Source: an uncultured Clostridia bacterium (GTDB taxonomy: Bacteria > Bacillota > Clostridia > Christensenellales > CAG-917). Taken from it: 7,267 bases of DNA. The translations under genes and the position numbers were made by a program. This document shows, piece by piece, positions 5,450 to 7,267 of the stretch. The notes beneath the pieces are model-generated. The model was not told the origin of the DNA. It was given only the letters and a program-made list of their open reading frames with translations, and did no database searches. The stretch spans positions 1 through 7,267 of the forward strand of contig CANREO010000047.1 in assembly GCA_947629635.1 (NCBI GenBank), read 5' to 3'. Numbering within the stretch: the stretch's first letter is position 1; every line of letters begins with the position of its first letter.

Positions 5450-5464
5450 TTATTAGTATTATGA
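5450..5464 (+). promoter_or_regulatory. Possible PerR-type operator
   Basis: TTATTAGTATTATGA matches the known PerR box (TTATAATnATTATAA) at 11 of 14 defined positions. It lies about 77 bases upstream of the rubrerythrin start. PerR represses peroxide-defence genes, including rubrerythrins, in clostridia, so the position fits. In AT-rich DNA a match of this quality can arise by chance, and no perR gene is visible in the window. Confidence 0.35.
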
Positions 5465-5540
5465 AAATTATATATTGCGTTCGATCGGTTTTAATGTTAA
5501 ACTCAAAATATAAATCAAAGAAACCATAAAGGAGATATTT

Positions 5541-6209
5541 ATGAAAAAGTTCAGATGCAAGATTTGCGGCTATGAAGTCGTCGCTCAAAACGCGCCCGAA
5601 AAGTGCCCCGTTTGCAATGCGAGTTCATACAGATTCGAGGAGATAGAGGACACGACGCCTGTAAAAAACAGCAAAAATCCGTATGCCGGCACAAAAACAG
5701 AAAAAAACTTGAGAGAAGCTTTTGCCGGCGAATCACAAGCAAGAAATAAATATACATATTTCGCATCCGTTGCAAAGAAAGCCGGCTATGAGCAGATCGC
5801 CGAACTGTTTTTGAAAACCGCCGACAACGAAAAAGAGCATGCCAAACTTTGGTTTAAGGCCCTTGGCGAGTTAGGCGACACGCCCACCAATCTCCTGCAT
5901 GCCGCGGAGGGCGAAAATGCCGAATGGACGGATATGTACGAGCGTATGGCACGCGAAGCGGAGGAAGAAGGTTTTGACGAACTTGCAAAACAGTTCCGCG
6001 GTGTTGCGGCCATAGAAAAGAGACATGAGGAAAGATATCGCGCGTTGCTTAGGAACATCGATACCAAACAAGTGTTTGAAAAGAGCGGCATCGTAATGTG
6101 GGAATGCCGCAATTGCGGTCACGTGGTCATCGGGACGAAGGCACCCGAAACCTGCCCCGTTTGCAACCATCCGCAAAGTTACTTCGAAGTGCTTAAAAAC
6201 AATTTTTAA
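5541..6209 (+). CDS. Rubrerythrin with rubredoxin domains at both ends
   Basis: Rubrerythrins reduce hydrogen peroxide to water at a diiron site, receiving electrons through a rubredoxin-type iron centre; they protect anaerobes from oxidative stress. This 222-residue protein has three parts. An N-terminal rubredoxin-like knuckle has Cys6, Cys9, Cys22 and Cys25. A ferritin-like four-helix domain spans about 51-175. A C-terminal rubredoxin domain has Cys189, Cys192, Cys205 and Cys208. Both cysteine sets have the CxxC-12-CxxC spacing of rubrerythrin. By comparison with the Desulfovibrio enzyme, diiron ligands are Glu64 (AGESQ), Glu97 and His100 (EKEH), Glu125 and Glu128 (GENAE), and Glu159 and His162 (EKRH), so the site is complete. 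Classic rubrerythrins have only the C-terminal domain and reverse rubrerythrins only the N-terminal one; this has both, hence its greater length. AAAGGAG precedes the ATG. It is a single-gene unit ending in a terminator. Confidence 0.95.
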   Translation: MKKFRCKICGYEVVAQNAPEKCPVCNASSYRFEEIEDTTPVKNSKNPYAGTKTEKNLREAFAGESQARNKYTYFASVAKKAGYEQIAELFLKTADNEKEHAKLWFKALGELGDTPTNLLHAAEGENAEWTDMYERMAREAEEEGFDELAKQFRGVAAIEKRHEERYRALLRNIDTKQVFEKSGIVMWECRNCGHVVIGTKAPETCPVCNHPQSYFEVLKNNF

Positions 6210-6226
6210 GTATAGATTTATGCTAA

Positions 6227-6249
6227 TAAACTTCGCATTTTGAAGTTTA
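6227..6249 (+). other. Stem-loop after rubrerythrin
   Basis: TAAACTTC (6227-6234) and GAAGTTTA (6242-6249) form a perfect 8-bp stem with a 7-nt loop in the 3' untranslated region. No T-run follows, so it is not itself a terminator. It could protect the mRNA end, just before the true terminator. Confidence 0.5.
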
Positions 6250-6272
6250 CGACAAAATTTACGGAATATAAG

Positions 6273-6298
6273 AAGCGGCTTAAAACAAGTCGCTTTTT
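6273..6298 (+). terminator. Intrinsic terminator of rubrerythrin
   Basis: AAGCGGCTT (6273-6281) pairs with AAGTCGCTT (6287-6295) over 9 bp with one G-T wobble and a 5-nt loop, followed by TTTATGTTT. It separates the rubrerythrin unit from the peptidase promoter downstream. Confidence 0.85.
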
Positions 6299-6341
6299 AT
6301 GTTTGCGCCACACGGCATGTGCATCCGACGCGAATTAAGGA

Positions 6342-6359
6342 TTCAATAAATTTATTGAA
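6342..6359 (+). promoter_or_regulatory. 18-bp perfect palindrome, candidate operator
   Basis: TTCAATAAATTTATTGAA is a perfect dyad with no spacer. Its right arm includes five of the six -35 bases of the M28 peptidase promoter. A dimeric repressor bound here would block RNA polymerase. I do not recognise it as the site of a named regulator. It has no T-run and an A/T-rich stem, so it is not a terminator. Confidence 0.6.
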
Positions 6360-6383
6360 CTCTTATGATTTTTATTGTATAAT
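6355..6383 (+). promoter_or_regulatory. Promoter of the M28 peptidase gene
   Basis: TTGAAC (6355-6360) and a perfect TATAAT (6378-6383) are 17 bp apart; the start would be near 6390. A second, shorter dyad, TTGTATA (6375-6381) with TATACAA (6387-6393), overlaps the -10 and start site. Control by a DNA-binding protein is therefore plausible at two positions. Confidence 0.78.
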
Positions 6384-6413
6384 GTATATACAAATTATAA
6401 TAAGAGGAAAATT

Positions 6414-7267
6414 ATGGGCAAACTTCAAAAACTTATCGACAACAAAAATGACAGCGCGCGCTATATGTGCGACGAGATTACGCACATATGCACCGCCCTG
6501 CCGAAGCGCGATCCGGGTAGCGAAGGCGAACGCATGGCTTGCGAATATATCGCAGATTTTGCCAAAAACGAATGCGGAGCGGAACGCGCCGACATAGAAA
6601 GTTTCAGCGAACATCCAAACGCCTTTTTCGGCTGGCTTTACTTTACGGTGACTTTCGGATTGTTCGGCATAGGACTGTTTTTCCGTCTTCCCATACTCGG
6701 AGCCGTATTTATTGCTCTCGGGCTGTTGCTTTTGATATTTCAATTCGGTTTTTACGGAAAGATAATCGATATATTTTTCCCGAAAAAGACGGGTCATAAT
6801 GTCACGATATTGAAAAAATGCACGGGCGAAGTCAAAGGCAGAGTATTTTTCAACGGGCATGTGGACGCCGTTTGGCAATGGCCGTTCCACCGTCGCTTCG
6901 GAGCAAAATTTCATTTGTCCATACAGGGTCTTGGGATAATCGGCGCGCTCATCTGGCTTGTGCTTGACATTATAGCCGCCGCAAAAACCGCTTGCCGCCC
7001 CGTGCTTGGCTCCGTCATAGGCGCATACGGCATGCCGCTGACCGTGATCGCTTCGATCTGCACCGTTTTTGCGATCCCACTTACGATGCTATATTTTATG
7101 TGGGATGAAAGCACGATAGTCGACGGAGCAAACGACAATCTCAGCGGTTGCTATATAGGCATAGCACTACTAAAAGCGCTGAAAGACAACAATATACAAC
7201 TTGAGCATACGGAGGTAGGCGTTATAATCGCCGGAAGCGAAGAAGCCGGACTGAGAGGCGCTATGGC
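6414..7267 (+). CDS. Membrane-embedded M28-family metallopeptidase, 3' end outside window
   Basis: The reading frame is open from the ATG at 6414 to the window edge: 284 complete codons, no stop. AAGAGG lies six bases before the start. It carries zinc-exopeptidase M28 motifs: FNGHVDAV (146-153) with His149 and Asp151, VDGANDNLSG (236-245) with the bridging Asp241, and GSEEAGLRG (274-282) with the catalytic and metal-binding pair Glu276-Glu277. The later Asp and His ligands must lie beyond the window. Hydrophobic segments are near 72-90, 92-113, 168-190 and 204-228, so it is an integral membrane protein. The second helix pair sits between the HxD and DGANDN motifs, which in soluble M28 enzymes are only about 20 residues apart. 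Members are mostly aminopeptidases; the substrate here is unknown. The gene is alone behind its own regulated-looking promoter. Confidence 0.88.
   Translation, partial: MGKLQKLIDNKNDSARYMCDEITHICTALPKRDPGSEGERMACEYIADFAKNECGAERADIESFSEHPNAFFGWLYFTVTFGLFGIGLFFRLPILGAVFIALGLLLLIFQFGFYGKIIDIFFPKKTGHNVTILKKCTGEVKGRVFFNGHVDAVWQWPFHRRFGAKFHLSIQGLGIIGALIWLVLDIIAAAKTACRPVLGSVIGAYGMPLTVIASICTVFAIPLTMLYFMWDESTIVDGANDNLSGCYIGIALLKALKDNNIQLEHTEVGVIIAGSEEAGLRGAM

Larger units (their letters stand above)
5202..5540. other. 339-base intergenic control region
   Basis: No coding sequence with a ribosome binding site is visible here. The region is AT-rich. It holds the small hairpin after thiN, the lone TATAAT, the thiN operon terminator, a PerR-like site, and a 7-bp inverted pair ACGCAAT (5427-5433) / ATTGCGT (5474-5480) that brackets that site. 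The rubrerythrin promoter must be in the right half. Candidate pairs are weak: TTGCGT (5475-5480) with TAAACT (5498-5503) at 17 bp, or the AT-rich TATAAA at 5509-5514 without a -35 box. Confidence 0.7.

Noticed and set aside
6372..6914. Minus-strand open frame of 180 codons
   Set aside because: It lies opposite the M28 peptidase gene and its promoter. The plus-strand frame carries the metal-binding motifs and the start signals, so this is a shadow.
1..7267. CRISPR array, insertion sequence, prophage or toxin-antitoxin module
   Set aside because: I found no regularly spaced repeats, no terminal inverted repeats around a transposase, and no gene with phage or toxin features.

Overview
The window looks like ordinary chromosome from an anaerobic, Gram-positive-type bacterium, most likely a Clostridia-like Firmicute. 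That reading is inferred from a rubrerythrin peroxidase, strong AGGAGG-type ribosome binding sites, consensus sigma-A-like promoters with 17-bp spacers, frequent ATA isoleucine codons and short polycistronic units. I see no transposase, integrase, phage gene, CRISPR array or toxin-antitoxin pair.

Layout. Bases 1-384 hold two divergent tRNA genes. tRNA-Pro(CGG) is on the minus strand and touches the left edge. tRNA-Gln(CTG) is on the plus strand. Each has its own good promoter. The presumed tRNA-Pro leader contains an exact copy of the first 25 nt of that tRNA, embedded in an imperfect hairpin; this is the oddest structure in the window. A terminator follows tRNA-Gln and faces a second terminator that ends the next, oppositely oriented operon.

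Bases 3556 down to 441 (minus strand) form a four-gene operon. Its order is a small membrane-anchored protein with a fibronectin-III-like domain, an MscS-family mechanosensitive channel, a P1/DmpA-family self-processing peptidase, and a flavodoxin-family protein. Gaps of 3, 12 and 43 bases, one promoter and one terminator support co-transcription. The first two genes suggest an envelope role; no shared pathway for all four is evident.

Bases 3614-5357 (plus strand) hold a two-gene operon: a serine alpha/beta hydrolase of the monoglyceride-lipase/lysophospholipase type, overlapping by 4 bases a thiamine diphosphokinase (thiN-like). The kinase has two substitutions in its second acidic motif. 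A terminator lies about 130 bases downstream.

Bases 5358-6298 hold a long AT-rich control region, an unusual rubrerythrin with a rubredoxin domain at each end of the diiron domain, and a terminator. The rubrerythrin presumably reduces hydrogen peroxide, and a PerR-like half-conserved site lies upstream.

Bases 6342-7267 begin a membrane-embedded M28-family metallopeptidase that runs off the right edge. An 18-bp perfect palindrome overlaps the -35 box of its strong promoter. The peptidase has a two-helix membrane insertion between metal-binding motifs.

No clear new multi-gene system is visible. The most interesting points are the tRNA-derived leader hairpin, the double-rubredoxin rubrerythrin, the palindromic operator before the M28 gene, and the altered thiamine diphosphokinase motif.
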